Assembly: GCF_001429545.1 (NCBI RefSeq)
Contig: NZ_LMSP01000012.1
Location: 609,818 to 673,817 of the forward strand
Origin: Paenibacillus sp. Soil787
GTDB lineage: Bacteria > Bacillota > Bacilli > Paenibacillales > NBRC-103111
DNA length: 64,000 nucleotides
Reading direction: 5' to 3'
This document shows, one piece after another, positions 19,587-28,468 of the stretch. Position 1 is the first letter of the stretch; each line of letters starts with the position of its first letter. The notes beneath the pieces were generated by a model. It searched no databases, was not told the origin of the DNA, and saw only the letters and a list, made by a program, of their open reading frames with translations. Both the position numbers and the translations under genes were made by a program.

Positions 19587-20549
19587 TTAATACAAATGAC
19601 AAGCTACGAAGTGATTGGGTTCCACTTCTTTTGATGGCGGCATTGATTCCGCACACTGCGGCATTGCTTGCGGACAGCGCGTACGGAACGGACATCCGCT
19701 AGGCGGATTAAGCGGACTTGGTACATCACCTTGTAGAATGATGCGATCACGTGTACGCTCAATTTCCGGATCTGGGATCGGAATCGCCGAAAGCAGTGAT
19801 TGTGTGTAAGGATGAAGCGGCTTCGCGTAAAGTGCGTCAGACGTCGTTACCTCAACAAGGTTACCAAGGTACATAACGCCGATACGATCGGAAATATGCT
19901 TAACCATCGCCAAATCATGCGCGATAAACAAGTAAGTCAAGCCCATTTCTTTCTGTAATCTTTTGAACAGGTTTACAACCTGTGCCTGAACGGAAACGTC
20001 CAATGCAGAGATCGGCTCATCCGCAATAATGAATTTCGGCTCAATCGCAAGCGCACGGGCAATCCCGATACGTTGACGCTGACCGCCGGAAAACTCATGC
20101 GGGAAACGGTTGGCATGCTCATCGTTCAAACCAACAGCGCGCAGCAATTCCATTACGCGTTCTTTACGTTTAGCGCCTTTGTACAAACCATGAATATCAA
20201 TACCTTCAGCAATGATATTTCCAACCGTCATACGAGGGTTCAAAGAAGCGTAAGGATCTTGGAATACCATTTGCATATTCCGATTAAAGTCTTTCAACTT
20301 TTTGCCCTTCAACTTATGAACATCTTCACCGTCGAAAATAACTTCGCCTTCCGTTGCATCATAAAGCTTGATAATCGTTCTGCCCGCAGTCGACTTCCCA
20401 CACCCGGATTCCCCTACGAGACCAAATGTTTCACCGCGTTTAATTTCTATAGAGAAATTGTCAACAGCTTTCAACACTTTACCGTTGCCAAGGTTAAAAT
20501 GCTTCTTCATATTACGAATTTGTAAGATAGGTTGATTAGCTTTAGACAT
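19587..20549 (-). CDS. oppF: Oligopeptide ABC transporter ATP-binding protein OppF
   Basis: One of two ATPases that drive the peptide importer from the cytoplasmic face. The 320 residues hold the Walker A loop GESGCGKS near residue 43, the signature FSGGQRQRIGIARAL near 152, Walker B FIIADEP near 174 and the H-loop in FIAHDLAMV near 209. The C-terminus carries the oligopeptide/dipeptide transporter C-terminal motif with cysteines in GCPFRTRCPQAMPQCAE, as seen in Opp/Dpp ATPases that can hold an iron-sulfur cluster. Its ATG overlaps the end of oppD by eight bases. Confidence 0.93.
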   Translation of the reverse strand: MSKANQPILQIRNMKKHFNLGNGKVLKAVDNFSIEIKRGETFGLVGESGCGKSTAGRTIIKLYDATEGEVIFDGEDVHKLKGKKLKDFNRNMQMVFQDPYASLNPRMTVGNIIAEGIDIHGLYKGAKRKERVMELLRAVGLNDEHANRFPHEFSGGQRQRIGIARALAIEPKFIIADEPISALDVSVQAQVVNLFKRLQKEMGLTYLFIAHDLAMVKHISDRIGVMYLGNLVEVTTSDALYAKPLHPYTQSLLSAIPIPDPEIERTRDRIILQGDVPSPLNPPSGCPFRTRCPQAMPQCAESMPPSKEVEPNHFVACHLY

Positions 20550-21579
20550 GTTGATGACCTCCCACTCCTACAGGACGTTCAACCTTCGGTGCATCTGGGT
20601 GCAGCAACCAGCAAGCGGCACTGTGCGTCTCAGAAAGCGACGTATGCTCTGGATCTTCTTCCAAACAATGATTCATGGCATATGGACATCTTGCTGCAAA
20701 AGCACACCCTTTTGGAGGTGCGAATAGATCTGGTGGAGTACCCGGAATTGGTACTAGCTCTTCATTACTATTCGTATCCAAACGCGGCACTGAACGAAGC
20801 AAGCCCCATGTATATGGATGCTGTGGCTCATAGAAAATTTCATCTACTGTACCTTGCTCAATAATTTTTCCAGCATACATAACGACAACACGCTGAGCCA
20901 TATCAGCCACAACACCAAGGTCATGCGTAATTAAAATAATTGATGAGTCCGTTTTTACAGAGATCGTCTTCATCAGATCAATGATTTGCGCCTGGATCGT
21001 CACGTCAAGAGCCGTTGTTGGCTCATCTGCGATAAGCAGTTTTGGTGAACATGCAAGTGCGATAGCAATCATAACACGTTGACGCATACCACCGGAGAGC
21101 TCATGTGGATACTGATGAATCCGGCCCTCTGGGGAGTTAATGCCTACAAGCTTGAGAATTTCAATCGCTTTCTCAGTTGCAGCCTTTTTGTTCAAACCTT
21201 CATGCTTGATCAAACCTTCAGTAATTTGATCGCCGACTTTCATCGTCGGATTCAAAGAAGTCATCGGATCCTGGAAGATCATACCCATTTCGGATCCGCG
21301 AATTTTCTCCATTTGTTTGTTGGAAAGCTTGGTAATATCCACTTTCCCGTCAAACATGATAGAACCGCTTTTTATATAGCTAGGCGGAGTAGGAATTAAA
21401 CGCATGAGCGTTTGTGCCGTAACGGATTTACCGCAGCCGGATTCACCTACAATCGCCAACACTTCACCTTTTTTCAAAGAAAAAGATACGCCGCGAACAG
21501 CTTGAACTTCCCCCGCATATGTCCGGAAAGAAACTCTCAAATCTTTTACTTCAAGTAAATTGTTATTGGTGCTCATCAT
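20542..21579 (-). CDS. oppD: Oligopeptide ABC transporter ATP-binding protein OppD
   Basis: The partner ATPase of OppF, 345 residues. Walker A GESGCGKS lies near residue 45, the signature [15 protein letters not shown] near 165, Walker B LLIADEP near 190 and the LITHDLGVV segment near 225. The C-terminal region again has the cysteine-bearing transporter motif [23 protein letters not shown] precedes two tandem ATG codons; either could be used. It lies 13 bases after oppC. Confidence 0.93.
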   Translation of the reverse strand: MMSTNNNLLEVKDLRVSFRTYAGEVQAVRGVSFSLKKGEVLAIVGESGCGKSVTAQTLMRLIPTPPSYIKSGSIMFDGKVDITKLSNKQMEKIRGSEMGMIFQDPMTSLNPTMKVGDQITEGLIKHEGLNKKAATEKAIEILKLVGINSPEGRIHQYPHELSGGMRQRVMIAIALACSPKLLIADEPTTALDVTIQAQIIDLMKTISVKTDSSIILITHDLGVVADMAQRVVVMYAGKIIEQGTVDEIFYEPQHPYTWGLLRSVPRLDTNSNEELVPIPGTPPDLFAPPKGCAFAARCPYAMNHCLEEDPEHTSLSETHSAACWLLHPDAPKVERPVGVGGHQHV

Positions 21580-21592
21580 TATTCACCCCTTC

Positions 21593-22525
21593 TTACTTGC
21601 GCATTTTTGGATCAAGCGCATCACGAAGCCCGTCGCCGAGTAAATTGAAGCTTAATAGAATCAAGCTGAAAATAATAGTCGGGAAAATAAGGCGATGCGG
21701 ATATAACCGAATATAGTTGGCGCCGTCAGATAGCAAGTTACCCAGCGATGCGAGCGGCGGTTTAACACCAAGACCAATGAAGCTAAGGAATGCTTCAGTA
21801 AAGATAGCGGCTGGAACAACAAAGGTAATTTGCACGATGATGATACCTAACGCATTAGGAATCAAGCTGCGCATAATAATTCTCATTGGCGATGCACCAA
21901 GCGTACGAGAAGCAAGCACGAACTCTTGCTCTTTCAACGTTAGCATTTGACCGCGAACCAAACGCGCCATTGGTACCCAACCCGTTATGGCCATAGCCAA
22001 AATAATCGATGAAATACCGGAACCGATAACCATAATGAGTAGAATCGCGATCAATAAGAAAGGAATCGCATAGACGATTTCAATCGTACGCTGCATTACT
22101 TCATCAACTTTCCCGCCATAGTACGCAGAAATACCACCATAAAGAACACCGATAACCAAATCAATTAAAGCTGCTACAATCCCGATAAATAAGGAGATAC
22201 GTGTTCCCCACCATATACGGGTCCAAACATCGCGTCCGAAGTCATCTGTACCGAACCAGTGTTCACCACTTGGAGCCACATTTTTTACTTTTAAGTTTTG
22301 CGTCTGATAATCATAGCTTGAAACAAAAGGTACAATAATCGCTAATACGATCAAGGTAACTAATATAATTAAGCCAGCCATAGCCAGTCTATTTTTCTTA
22401 AGTCGTCTCCATGCGTCCTGCCAATAATTGAGCGAAGGTCTAACAATTTTTTCGCCAGTTAAAGATTTATTTGAAACGGGAGCAAACTTGTAGTTATTCT
22501 CAGTTGCATTATTTGGTGTTTGCAT
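21593..22525 (-). CDS. oppC: Oligopeptide ABC transporter permease OppC
   Basis: A 310-residue inner-membrane permease. It has a long cytoplasmic N-terminus, a first span at about 45-70, a periplasm-side GTDDFGRDVWTR motif typical of OppC/DppC near residue 93, and the EAA cytoplasmic loop with EFVLASRTLGASPMRIIMR near 197 that contacts the ATPases. It starts two bases after the oppB stop region, consistent with coupled translation. Confidence 0.93.
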   Translation of the reverse strand: MQTPNNATENNYKFAPVSNKSLTGEKIVRPSLNYWQDAWRRLKKNRLAMAGLIILVTLIVLAIIVPFVSSYDYQTQNLKVKNVAPSGEHWFGTDDFGRDVWTRIWWGTRISLFIGIVAALIDLVIGVLYGGISAYYGGKVDEVMQRTIEIVYAIPFLLIAILLIMVIGSGISSIILAMAITGWVPMARLVRGQMLTLKEQEFVLASRTLGASPMRIIMRSLIPNALGIIIVQITFVVPAAIFTEAFLSFIGLGVKPPLASLGNLLSDGANYIRLYPHRLIFPTIIFSLILLSFNLLGDGLRDALDPKMRK

Positions 22526-22527
22526 GA

Positions 22528-23460
22528 TTATTTCCCGCCTTTCCCAAGACGAATTCTAGGGTCTACAAAGCCATACACTACGTCTGTGATAAAGATTACT
22601 AAGATAAGAATACTTGAGTAAAAAATCGTCAATCCAGAAATCATGGTGTAATCGTTTGAATAAACGGATGATACAAAGTGTTTACCCAGGCCCGGCACGG
22701 AGAAAATTTGTTCAACTACTAGCGTTCCTGTGATTACGTTTACAAATATTGGTCCAATAATCGTAATAACTGGTAGGATAGCATTTCTAATCGTATGCTT
22801 AACAACAACAGTAAAGTTGGTTAAACCTTTGGATTTGGCAGTCTTAATATAATCCTGGTTGAGTACGTCTAACATAGATGTACGCATTAAACGTGCCAAA
22901 ATGGCAATCGTTCCGAAAGAAAGCGCAAGTGCTGGTAAAACTCGATAACTTGGACCTTTCCATAAACCCGCAGGAAGAATACCCCATTTTACACCGATAT
23001 AATAAGAAAGCAATGGACCAAGAACAAATGATGGGATAGATACACCGAGAATCGCAATAAACATTGCCGTGTAATCGCCTGCTTTATTATGCTTCAAGGA
23101 AGCAATAATCCCTAAAGTAAGACCTGCAATAATAGCAATAGCGATAGAGATCAACCCTAGTTCTAGTGAAGAAGGAAATGCTTGTTTGATAATATCAGTA
23201 ACTTTGTGAGCAGGGAATTGAAAGGAAGCTCCTAGATCGCCATGGATGATATTGTTCATGAATGTCAAGTATTGTTCCCATAGTGGCTTATCTAAACCGT
23301 ATTGCTTCATCAGCATCTCTTTCGTAGCCTTAGGAATCTTTTCGGCGCCTTCTCCTAGTGGATTACCTGGTAAGTTTTTCATCAATACGAAAGTGAATGA
23401 TGCAATAAGCCATAACGTAATAAGCGCATATAAGAAACGGCGAAGAATGAACTTAACCAT
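22528..23460 (-). CDS. oppB: Oligopeptide ABC transporter permease OppB
   Basis: The second permease, 310 residues, with six likely spans. The N-terminus MVKFILRRFLYALITLW is characteristic of OppB/DppB, GNPLGEG and LDKPLWEQYLTF follow, and the EAA loop contains YIKTAKSKGLTNFTVVVKH near residue 205. GGAGGAGC precedes the ATG. It is the first gene after the intercistronic hairpin that follows oppA. Confidence 0.93.
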   Translation of the reverse strand: MVKFILRRFLYALITLWLIASFTFVLMKNLPGNPLGEGAEKIPKATKEMLMKQYGLDKPLWEQYLTFMNNIIHGDLGASFQFPAHKVTDIIKQAFPSSLELGLISIAIAIIAGLTLGIIASLKHNKAGDYTAMFIAILGVSIPSFVLGPLLSYYIGVKWGILPAGLWKGPSYRVLPALALSFGTIAILARLMRTSMLDVLNQDYIKTAKSKGLTNFTVVVKHTIRNAILPVITIIGPIFVNVITGTLVVEQIFSVPGLGKHFVSSVYSNDYTMISGLTIFYSSILILVIFITDVVYGFVDPRIRLGKGGK

Positions 23461-23500
23461 AATGCTCCTCCTTTATTAAAATTAACTGCTGAGAAATTTA

Positions 23501-23537
23501 GAAGGGGCCGCTCCCACGAGGTGCGAACGGCCCCTTC
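23501..23537 (-). terminator. Intercistronic hairpin between oppA and oppB
   Basis: A strong 10-bp stem, GAAGGGGCCG / CGGCCCCTTC, follows oppA. On the minus strand it is followed by TAAATTT rather than a clean T-run. It probably acts as a partial terminator or 3-prime stabiliser, giving more OppA than permease and ATPase. Confidence 0.65.
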
Positions 23538-23561
23538 TTCTTTAATGATATGCTGTTTGGA

Positions 23562-25244
23562 CTACTTAATAGATGTCCATTTCAATTCCCATTCTTGACC
23601 AAAAGATGGAAGAATCAAACCGTCAACTGGAGCCTTTTTCAAGTAAGCACGCGTACGGAAGTAAAGCGGTGATACACCTTGATCATCCATCAGGATTTTC
23701 TCAGCTTCAACCAATGCTTTCGCACGTTTGGTAGCATCAGTTTCTGCTTGAGCTTGCTTAACTAAAGTATCATACTGCGGGTTACTGTAGTCGCCTTCAT
23801 CGAACTCTCCGCCAGTTACCCACATATCCAAGAACGTCATTGGATCGTTGTAATCCGCGCCCCATAGGGAAAGTGCGATATCGAAATCATGTTTAGAAGA
23901 CAACTCGATACGTAATGCATGCGGAACTGGGTTCGCTTCTGCTTCGTATCCAAGGTTTTGTTTCCATTGAGCAAGGATGAACTCAAGTGATTTTTTCGCA
24001 GTTTCTGTATCATCCGCATTCACTTTCATTTTCGGAAGAGCCGTCAAGCCAGCTTCTTTCAAACCTTCAGTAAGCAATTGTTTTGCTTTGGCAGCATCGA
24101 ATTTAGGTTGTGTTTCGCCAGCGGATTTACGGAAATCCCCGCCTGCACCATCTGAAGTACCACCAGGCACTAGTCCTGTGGAAGCCACAGATCCGTTAGC
24201 AAGAACGGTATCTACATACGCTTGACGATCGATTGCCATACCTAAAGCTTGACGAATTTTCTTGTTAGCCAAGGCAGGAACTTTTTTAGTTTGGTACATC
24301 AGATAAGAGTTAGTCAACTCAGGTTTTGGCAAATTGTCTGGTTTGCCTGCATATAGTTTAAGTTGATCGCGATTGATTTCAGTCAAATCAGCTGCATCTG
24401 TTTCGTATAGGTTAAGTCCTGTATTTGTATCTTTTACGATATTGACAGTTGCTTTCGTAAGTTTAACGTTAGCAGCGTCCCAATATTTATCGTTTTTAAC
24501 AAGTTCAAGTGTTTGGCCATGATCCCATTTGCTTAAAATAAATGGACCTGCACCAATTACTTTATCAGCTTCTGCTCCATATTTATCGCCAGCTTTTGTA
24601 ACGAAATCTTCTCTTTGCGGCAAGAAAGTTCCGAACGCAAGCATTTGTGTAAAGAAGGTAACTGGTTTCTCAAGTTTAATTTCAAGCTGTTTGTCGCTAA
24701 TTGCTTTTACGCCAAGTGCATCTTGAGCTTTTTTAACCTCTTCAGGTGTTTTTGCTTTCGTTACAGCTTCTCCGCCTTTAATCCAAGCTACTACGAAGCT
24801 ATATTGCCCCTTTGTTGCTGGATCTAATGTACGTTTGAAGGAATATACGAAATCTTGAGCTTTAACAGGTTGACCATCTGACCAGTTTGCGTTGTCACGA
24901 ATGTCGATCGTGTACGTTAGACCATCATTAGATATTTTAGGTGCGTCTTTTGCAAGTCCAGGAGTTGCTTTGCCGTCTTTATCAATACGGTATAAACCTT
25001 CGTTAAATGCGCTCATGAATGTGAAAGCAGCATTAGCAGTTGCTTTGGAGCTATCCATAACAGGCGGCTCTGCTGTAAAGTTGATTTTAATTTCTTGCGG
25101 TTTGTTAGATGCCGCAGGAGCTGCTGTACCTTTAGTATCTCCAGTTGGTGATGCAGATGGTTCCTCTTTTTTGGCACAACCAATTGCCACACTACCCATA
25201 AGCGTTAATGCTACTGCTGTAGAAACCCATTTCGTCGCTTTCAT
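23562..25244 (-). CDS. oppA: Oligopeptide-binding lipoprotein OppA
   Basis: The extracellular substrate-binding protein of the importer (family SBP_bac_5). Starting at MKATKWVST, which has an AAAGGAGGAG site, gives 560 residues; a longer frame upstream has no such site. The signal peptide ends at the lipobox VAIGC with Cys23 lipidated. Typical features are FNEGLYRIDKDG near 90, the NANWSDGQPVKAQDFVYSFKR segment near 125-145 and GAGPFILSKW near 235. First gene of the A-B-C-D-F order, which matches opp rather than app or dpp operons. Actual substrates are not known. Confidence 0.92.
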   Translation of the reverse strand: MKATKWVSTAVALTLMGSVAIGCAKKEEPSASPTGDTKGTAAPAASNKPQEIKINFTAEPPVMDSSKATANAAFTFMSAFNEGLYRIDKDGKATPGLAKDAPKISNDGLTYTIDIRDNANWSDGQPVKAQDFVYSFKRTLDPATKGQYSFVVAWIKGGEAVTKAKTPEEVKKAQDALGVKAISDKQLEIKLEKPVTFFTQMLAFGTFLPQREDFVTKAGDKYGAEADKVIGAGPFILSKWDHGQTLELVKNDKYWDAANVKLTKATVNIVKDTNTGLNLYETDAADLTEINRDQLKLYAGKPDNLPKPELTNSYLMYQTKKVPALANKKIRQALGMAIDRQAYVDTVLANGSVASTGLVPGGTSDGAGGDFRKSAGETQPKFDAAKAKQLLTEGLKEAGLTALPKMKVNADDTETAKKSLEFILAQWKQNLGYEAEANPVPHALRIELSSKHDFDIALSLWGADYNDPMTFLDMWVTGGEFDEGDYSNPQYDTLVKQAQAETDATKRAKALVEAEKILMDDQGVSPLYFRTRAYLKKAPVDGLILPSFGQEWELKWTSIK

Positions 25245-25660
25245 ATAAACTCCTCCTTTAAAATATGTATCTAAACATCTATGGTTAGGTGTTTTTGATA
25301 GCTTTACTCGCATAAACCTTACACCTTAAACCCAAAAACAAATGAAACCGCTTCACGCACGTTAGTATATCTAACATGAACCTCTGGTAAAAAAATTTAC
25401 TAGACTCTACGCAAGGAATTATAACATATTACTATGCTTTGTCCAGAACAAATTTACCTTTTTATTCACTTCGATAAAAATTTAATTCACCTTTGTTAAA
25501 ATAATATGAAAAAAAGGTCCTTTACGGTTTCTAATTATACAACCATCGGTCAATAAAATCTAGACGGATTTCATTGTTATTTTCTACAATTCTTTAATAA
25601 ATATTACAAACACATACTTAAAATTGATTTATTCATAATATTTCCGCAAAATTGTCTTGA
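25245..25660. other. Upstream region of the opp operon, gene-free
   Basis: A/T-rich stretch between oppA and the DUF3397 gene with no supported frame on either strand. It holds the probable opp promoter (separate entry) and an approximately 110-base leader in which I see no recognisable riboswitch or T-box. I see no clear terminator for the DUF3397 gene. Confidence 0.6.
25364..25391 (-). promoter_or_regulatory. Possible sigma-A promoter of opp
   Basis: TTTACC and TATACT separated by 16 bases on the minus strand, about 115 bases before the oppA start. The -10 is good, the -35 moderate. Confidence 0.4.
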
Positions 25661-26062
25661 TTAGGTCGAAAATATATAATTTTTCCCTATATGCACGAAA
25701 AATAGCAGGATATAAAGTGCTGATAGAACTAGAAAACTAAGCCTCCATACTACCCTGCTAACCTTTAATAATTCGGTTTTTCCTTTCAAATGCGTCTGAT
25801 AACCACCAATGATCCCAAAAGCGATGAGCAGCACGAGCGCAATTAGCCAGAAACCAAAATTCGTATGAAATAGTTGATTCCACATCAAAGAAACAGAGCC
25901 CAGCAGAAATAACGTCGTCACATCCATGGTAAGTCTTGTTGTCATCTTCTTATCTCTAAGAAAAACAAAAACTAGAAACCACATAAGGACAAACGTAATA
26001 AACGGCGCCACTGCTAAGACCGCATATATCGTTGATATCCAACTGGCTAGCACATTCATCAT
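25661..26062 (-). CDS. DUF3397 family membrane protein
   Basis: A 133-residue integral membrane protein with four to five predicted spans and few charged residues. The sequence and the position right after panE match the DUF3397 family found beside panE/bshC in many Bacillales. Function unknown. AGGTGA precedes two tandem ATG codons, 14 bases after the panE stop, so it is probably co-transcribed with panE. Confidence 0.8.
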   Translation of the reverse strand: MMNVLASWISTIYAVLAVAPFITFVLMWFLVFVFLRDKKMTTRLTMDVTTLFLLGSVSLMWNQLFHTNFGFWLIALVLLIAFGIIGGYQTHLKGKTELLKVSRVVWRLSFLVLSALYILLFFVHIGKNYIFST

Positions 26063-26076
26063 TAAGAATCACCTAC

Positions 26077-27024
26077 TTATTCTAGTGCTTTCACTAATTG
26101 GTACACGGTTTGGTGAGTCGGAATCTCAAGATTTAATTCTTTTGCCAGTTTCACTAGGCTTCCGTTAATATGATCGATCTCCGTCCGTCGGGACTGTTCA
26201 ATATCCTGAAGCATAGATGAATGATTAAGGCTTGTGGCTTCGCAGACGCTAAGAAGCGTGTCCCATAACTCATCAGGCAGGAAAATCCCCTTGGCAGTCG
26301 CCACCAAACGAGTTTCTTGATAAAGGTCATTCATGAGTGCGCGCGCCCAAGGTGAAAGCAGCAGCTCTCCGTTCTTCACACGTAAAATTGCGGTAAGCGG
26401 ATTGATTACTGCATTTATCGTCAACTTGCTCCAAATCCTTACATCCATGTTCTTCGACATCATTGTATGAAATCCTGCCTTCTCAAGCATCTCAATTAAC
26501 AAAATATGTGTCGAATCTACAACATGATCCGAATCTTCTGTTTTTCCTATATAACTGACACCATGTCCTGTGTGAGTAACGGTCGTCAAGCCCTCTCGTC
26601 TAGCCCCTTCCGTCGTTACAGCGAACAGCAAGCTATCCCGCCCAAGCTCTTTACCTAAGCTCACTTCGTGCCCTATTCCATTCTGGAAACTTATTAAATA
26701 GGTGTCTTTAGACATTTGAGACTTCAAATTGTTTATTAGTTCTTGTGTAATAGCAGGCTGTTTGACCATGAGAAATATGTAATCAAAATGATGTAAAGAC
26801 GAACTAGCCGTCCCTGCTTCTTCTAAATAGTAGCGAAAATCTATGACTCCACTACGAGTAGTCCTAATTGACTCTGCAGTTCCAACCAACTCAATTCCCT
26901 TCTGAGCTAGCTCATCTGCTTGTTCTCTTGATCTTGCAATGACTGTCATATGTTCACAAAAAGCAGACAACTTGGCAGCGAATAGAAGCCCTAAGGAGCC
27001 TGCACCAACAATCATGATACGCAT
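26077..27024 (-). CDS. panE: 2-dehydropantoate 2-reductase
   Basis: Reduces ketopantoate to pantoate with NADPH in the pantothenate and coenzyme A pathway. The N-terminal Rossmann loop is MRIMIVGAGSLGLLFAAKL, the central segment has KQPAITQELINNL and FQNGIGHE, and the catalytic lysine segment reads WSKLTINAVINPLTAIL, followed by the ApbA C-terminal domain with SSMLQDIEQSRRTEIDHING. I start at MRIMIVG, which has AAAGGGGG seven bases upstream and gives 315 residues; a start ten codons earlier lacks a good site. Confidence 0.93.
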   Translation of the reverse strand: MRIMIVGAGSLGLLFAAKLSAFCEHMTVIARSREQADELAQKGIELVGTAESIRTTRSGVIDFRYYLEEAGTASSSLHHFDYIFLMVKQPAITQELINNLKSQMSKDTYLISFQNGIGHEVSLGKELGRDSLLFAVTTEGARREGLTTVTHTGHGVSYIGKTEDSDHVVDSTHILLIEMLEKAGFHTMMSKNMDVRIWSKLTINAVINPLTAILRVKNGELLLSPWARALMNDLYQETRLVATAKGIFLPDELWDTLLSVCEATSLNHSSMLQDIEQSRRTEIDHINGSLVKLAKELNLEIPTHQTVYQLVKALE

Positions 27025-27052
27025 CTCATTTCCCCCTTTACATACAAGTCTC

Positions 27053-27080
27053 ATTATACAACAAAAAAGCCCCAGTCCAA
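27053..27080 (-). promoter_or_regulatory. Possible panE promoter inside the rsfA terminator
   Basis: A perfect TATAAT on the minus strand with TTGGAC 16 bases upstream; the -35 falls in the loop of the rsfA terminator. The -35 matches only in its first half, so this is tentative. Confidence 0.4.
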
Positions 27081-27085
27081 GGGCT
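27062..27085 (-). terminator. Terminator of rsfA
   Basis: AGCCC / GGGCT stem with an 8-base loop followed by TTTTTTG on the minus strand, about 40 bases after the rsfA stop. Confidence 0.7.
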
Positions 27086-27127
27086 CTCCTTGTTCTGAAG
27101 CTTCTATATCTAAGGATGGAGGGCAGC

Positions 27128-27781
27128 TTAATCTACTCTTTCCAGGTTACCATTCGCATCCATCTTGAACCGCGGCTTCTCTTCTTCCTCTTCTTCCACA
27201 AGGAAGGCCATTTTCCTAGCACGATCCATAATTTGAATCAATGCTTTATAATCATCATTCACAACACGATAATCCGTTTCTACTTCATTAACTTGCTTAT
27301 TCAGCTTGTTGTTTTCTCTGCCAAGTCTATCTAGTTCGTCCTCTTTGTCTTGCAGTTCTTTTTCTAAATTTTTGATATGGCGATTCATATCTTGGTACGT
27401 ATTTCTCCATTGCCTTAGAAACCGGATCACAGCATCGATCGATAATGTTTCTTCCGTGAATGTCTCTACTTTGCCCGTAGACAGCTCAGGTCCATCCAGT
27501 AGTCCAACGGAAGAGGAACCGGAAATCGAGACGGCCGCGTGCTTTTTGAGCTGCGTTCTTTTTTGACGCTGCGCTTTGGCAATCTGAATAGCCGCTTCAT
27601 ATTTTTTCCTTACAAAACTGTTCCAACGGAATCCACATGCTGCTGCTGTACGCCCAATGCGCTCTCCAACTTCTTCGAATGCAGATAATTGTGTACTTCC
27701 CTCTCGTATGTGACGCAGTGTCACTTCCGCTAAGATTAAGTCGTCTTCATCGCTCCAAGCATCTTGTCTAATTGCTGACAT
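27128..27781 (-). CDS. rsfA: RsfA-family sporulation transcription regulator
   Basis: A 217-residue protein with an N-terminal Myb/SANT-like helix-turn-helix (about 5-60: AWSDEDDLILAEVTLRHIRE, then RIGRTAAACGFRWNSFVRKKY) and a long coiled coil at about 140-180. This is the architecture of RsfA, a prespore-specific regulator that tunes sigma-F gene expression in Bacillus; several paralogues can exist, so the exact regulon is inferred. AGGAGG precedes the ATG. The C-terminus is acidic with a Glu-rich run (EEEEEEK). Monocistronic, with its own terminator. Confidence 0.87.
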   Translation of the reverse strand: MSAIRQDAWSDEDDLILAEVTLRHIREGSTQLSAFEEVGERIGRTAAACGFRWNSFVRKKYEAAIQIAKAQRQKRTQLKKHAAVSISGSSSVGLLDGPELSTGKVETFTEETLSIDAVIRFLRQWRNTYQDMNRHIKNLEKELQDKEDELDRLGRENNKLNKQVNEVETDYRVVNDDYKALIQIMDRARKMAFLVEEEEEEKPRFKMDANGNLERVD

Positions 27782-27807
27782 ATGGTCGAACCTCCTAACA
27801 TAATATA

Positions 27808-27877
27808 GGGATCTTTGGCGTAGGCAAAGTCTCTCCTTTGTGGGATCTCTTTGGCGTAGATCAAAGTCTCACCTATT
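27808..27877. repeat. Two near-direct 34-36 bp repeats upstream of rsfA
   Basis: GGGATC-TTTGGCGTAGG-CAAAGTCTC and GGGATCTCTTTGGCGTAGATCAAAGTCTC-type copies lie back to back. Each can fold a small CTTTG...CAAAG hairpin. They sit in the likely 5-prime region of rsfA and may be regulatory. Confidence 0.6.
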
Positions 27878-28080
27878 GGGGATGCATCATAATAAAGAAT
27901 CAATTCGTAGAAAGCAGGGATAAATTGATTCGTGCCATTATTATTATTTCTATGCCCGTACTAGAGTTCATAGAATCTATTTGATACTAAATGGTATTGC
28001 CAAATTTTTTATCACTCATACATGGGATCCTGATAAAAAGACATACTACTCCTATCTGATGAAATGTTTTCAATTTCGTC

Positions 28081-28116
28081 ACCGTTTGACGGTTTACACC
28101 GCTCATTTCAAACGGT
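28081..28116. promoter_or_regulatory. 9-bp inverted repeat over the DUF2626 promoter, putative operator
   Basis: ACCGTTTGA and TCAAACGGT are perfect inverted copies separated by 18 bases. One arm lies just upstream of the -35 and the other reaches the first base of the -10, the layout of a repressor site. The binding protein is unknown. Confidence 0.55.
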
Positions 28117-28121
28117 ATAAT
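28093..28121 (+). promoter_or_regulatory. Sigma-A promoter of the DUF2626 gene
   Basis: TTTACA and TATAAT separated by exactly 17 bases, about 50 bases before the start codon. Nearly consensus. Confidence 0.75.
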
Positions 28122-28169
28122 GTGTTGTAGTTAAAGTGCAACGTGGTATGAGAGGGGGATGTTACGAGA

Positions 28170-28400
28170 ATGGATCGCATGTTTCGGGTTCTAGGTTTTT
28201 GGACACTTGTTATCGCACTAATGAGCTTAGCTGGCGATATGATACCTATGTCTCTGATTTTCTTTTTTCAAACTGCCGTATTCGTCATTCTAGGCTATAT
28301 GCGCTTGTCAGAACGAACTTACATATTGTTGTTCTGGGGATATATGATTATTTCCTTCAGCGGATTTACGTATTGGTCATTTTTCAAAATGTCTGTTTAA
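28170..28400 (+). CDS. DUF2626 family small membrane protein (YqgY-like)
   Basis: A 76-residue protein with three hydrophobic segments and the family opening MDRMFRVLGFWTLVIALMS, ending FSGFTYWSFFKMSV. This matches the DUF2626 family of Bacillales, of which B. subtilis YqgY is, as far as I recall, a member. Function unknown. AGAGGGGG precedes the ATG. It has a near-consensus promoter with a possible operator, so it is probably well expressed and regulated. Confidence 0.85.
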   Translation: MDRMFRVLGFWTLVIALMSLAGDMIPMSLIFFFQTAVFVILGYMRLSERTYILLFWGYMIISFSGFTYWSFFKMSV

Positions 28401-28424
28401 ACCCCACAACAATAACAACAAGCA

Positions 28425-28468
28425 AAAAGGTGAACCGACTGTTACTCAGCGGCTCACCTTTTTTTGTT
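28425..28468. terminator. Bidirectional terminator shared by two convergent genes
   Basis: Arms AAAGGTGAACCG and CGGCTCACCTTT, flanked by A-run and T-run, so it works on both strands. The methyltransferase stop codon (TGA) lies inside the stem. Confidence 0.8.

Larger units (their letters stand above)
27782..28169. other. Divergent intergenic region between rsfA and the DUF2626 gene
   Basis: No supported gene. It contains a near-direct repeat next to rsfA and a strong promoter with an inverted repeat before the DUF2626 gene, both given separately. The A/T-rich middle (about 27880-28080) shows nothing else that I can support. Confidence 0.6.
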
